This document shows, in pieces, positions 62,704 to 64,000 of a DNA stretch of 64,000 nucleotides. Source of the stretch: an uncultured Acidobacteriota bacterium (GTDB lineage Bacteria > Acidobacteriota > Terriglobia > Terriglobales > Acidobacteriaceae). A program made the translations under genes and the position numbers. The notes below the pieces were generated by a model that made no database searches, had not been told where the DNA came from, and worked only from the letters and a program-made list of their open reading frames with translations. Position 1 is the first letter of the stretch. Each line of letters opens with the position of its first letter. The stretch lies in assembly GCA_903873705.1 (NCBI GenBank), contig CAIQPK010000069.1:1-64000 (forward strand). Direction: 5' to 3'.

Positions 62704-64000
62704 ATGCTCTCCCGCCGACGCTTCCTGATATCCGCCGCAGCCACCGCGCCCGTACTCGCCCTGCAAGCCCAGGAAAAACCCGTACCGGCCAAAGACGCGA
62801 AGGAATCGCCCACACCCGCGCTTCCCGCCGCCATCCTCGCCCTCGCCGACCGCCGCAAAGACATCGTGCCCATCACCACCGAGGAGCGCGAGACGCGCCT
62901 CGACCTCGCCCGCGAACTCATGAAGCAGTACAAGATCGACGCCGTCGTCATCACCACCGGCGCCTCCATGCAGTACTTCACCGGCAGCCGCTGGGGCCAG
63001 TCCGAGCGGCTCTTCGCCTTCGTCATCCCCGTCGCCGCCGCGCCCTTCGCCATCCTTCCCTACTTCGAGCACGACCGCTACGCCGAAATCTCCCTCAAGT
63101 TCCCCGAGCGCGACTCCATCCTCTCCTACCGCTGGCAGGAAAACGAAGACCCCTACGCCGCCCTCCGCGCCGGCCTCGTCGAAGCCGGCATCACCACCGG
63201 CAACCTGGGCATCGAGGAGCACACCCAGTTCGCCTTCTCCAACGCCATCGCCATCGCCTGCCCGGCCATCAAGCTCGTCTCGGCGACACCCGTCACCGCC
63301 GGTTGCCGCTCGCTCAAGTCCCCCGCCGAGCTAGCCTGCCTCCGCCTCGCCAACGCCATCACCATCGACGTTTATAAAGCCGCCTACCTCTCCTGCGGCC
63401 CCGGCGACACCAACCACCGTTTCACCGAGCTCATCAACCTCGGCTACGCCCGCAGCGGCGTCCAGGGCGAAGCCTCTTGCCAGGTTGCCGAAAACTCCGC
63501 CGTCCCCCACGGAACCTCCAAGCCGCAAGTCATCCGCGAAGGCGAAATGGTCCTCATCGACGACGGCTGCACCGTCGACGGCTACACCTCCGATATCTCG
63601 CGCAGCTTCGTCTACGGCACAGCCTCGGACCTCCAGCGTGAAGTCTTTCAGACCGTCCACAACGCGCAATCCGCCGCGCTGGCCGCAGCCCATCCCGGCG
63701 CGGAAATGCAGGCCGTCGACGCCGCCGCCCGCGAAGTTATCGCCAAGGCCGGCTACGGCCCCGCTTACACCTACTTCACCCACCGCGTCGGTCACGGCAT
63801 CGGTCTCGACATGCACGAGTGGCCCTACCTCGTCGCCGGCAACACCCAGAAGCTGGCCCCCGGCATGCTCTTCTCCAACGAGCCCGGCATCTACCTGCCC
63901 AACAAATTCGGCATCCGCCTGGAAGATGACATGCTCATCACCGAGCAAGGCGCCGAACTCCTGACCCCCCAAAGCCCCAGCCTCACCGACCCCTTCGGCA
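62704..64000 (+). CDS. Tat-exported M24 (Xaa-Pro peptidase) family protein, 3' end outside window
   Basis: The first 432 codons are visible and the frame is open at the right edge. The N-terminus MLSRRRFLISAAATAPVLA is a Tat signal. The catalytic pita-bread domain carries all five metal ligands: Asp in LIDDGCTVDGYTSDISRSF (two), His in HRVGHGIGLDMHEWP, Glu in FSNEPGIYLP and Glu in IRLEDDMLIT. It resembles aminopeptidase P/prolidase, acting on Xaa-Pro bonds, here probably in the periplasm after folding in the cytosol. Only a short C-terminal end is likely missing. Confidence 0.92.
   Translation, partial: MLSRRRFLISAAATAPVLALQAQEKPVPAKDAKESPTPALPAAILALADRRKDIVPITTEERETRLDLARELMKQYKIDAVVITTGASMQYFTGSRWGQSERLFAFVIPVAAAPFAILPYFEHDRYAEISLKFPERDSILSYRWQENEDPYAALRAGLVEAGITTGNLGIEEHTQFAFSNAIAIACPAIKLVSATPVTAGCRSLKSPAELACLRLANAITIDVYKAAYLSCGPGDTNHRFTELINLGYARSGVQGEASCQVAENSAVPHGTSKPQVIREGEMVLIDDGCTVDGYTSDISRSFVYGTASDLQREVFQTVHNAQSAALAAAHPGAEMQAVDAAAREVIAKAGYGPAYTYFTHRVGHGIGLDMHEWPYLVAGNTQKLAPGMLFSNEPGIYLPNKFGIRLEDDMLITEQGAELLTPQSPSLTDPFG

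Overview
The window looks like chromosome from an acidobacterium of the Terriglobia (subdivision 1) type. The evidence is the GC-rich sequence with strongly GC-biased third codon positions, a tandem pair of secreted proteins of the acidobacterial VWFA-related family, PEP-CTERM proteins, Tat-exported ferritin-like proteins, a bacillithiol deacetylase, lipid A genes (Gram-negative envelope) and many short dispersed palindromes. No phage, plasmid or CRISPR locus is visible. The only transposase-related gene is a decayed REP-associated tyrosine transposase.

Layout. 1-3.2 kb: the 5' part of glnA (runs off the left edge) and two tandem secreted SMP-30-like beta-propellers. 3.3-6.8 kb: a polyamine cluster made of pyruvoyl-dependent arginine decarboxylase, N-carbamoylputrescine amidase and agmatine deiminase, which together take arginine to putrescine. 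6.9-16.8 kb: small hypothetical genes, a frameshifted disulfide reductase, tadA, an exported SAM hydrolase-family protein, a DUF3175 protein, an SDR, a glutaredoxin, a ClC channel with its MarR regulator and operator, purB, a DinB protein and a YkgJ protein. 17-24.6 kb: a permuted NlpC/P60-like protein, ubiX, the transposase relic flanked by inverted palindromes, an alpha/beta hydrolase, a nitroreductase, two secreted proteins, a 50-residue membrane protein and a PEP-CTERM protein. 25-31.5 kb: uvrA, a DUF4265 gene, a CPBP protease, a second PEP-CTERM protein and mtnA. 31.5-43.7 kb: the VWFA pair, an MFS hexuronate-type transporter, metG, a cupin, tatD, a YajQ protein and a polyprenyl synthase. 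43.7-52.1 kb: an L,D-transpeptidase, a zeta-like kinase with a 46-residue partner, xseB, a homocysteine methyltransferase/MTHFR fusion, a lipoprotein, bshB1 and two ferritin-like genes. 52.1-64 kb: a MobB-like GTPase, lpxD, a lipid A acyltransferase, a SYLF protein, dcd, an HU/IHF-type gene, priA, an alanyl-tRNA editing protein, fbp and the start of an exported M24 peptidase.

The most striking property is a set of at least six families of dispersed hairpin repeats (called A-F here). They lie in most longer intergenic gaps. Recognisable copies also sit in frame inside three housekeeping genes: uvrA, metG (two copies) and priA (two). Family C copies flank the transposase relic, and an in-frame TAA in that relic falls at the codon expected for the catalytic tyrosine.

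A second pattern is that many starts (tadA, the SAM hydrolase, ubiX, mtnA, aguA, tatD and others) lie only 6-12 bases after a TAnnnT hexamer and often lack a Shine-Dalgarno sequence. This suggests leaderless or nearly leaderless transcripts.
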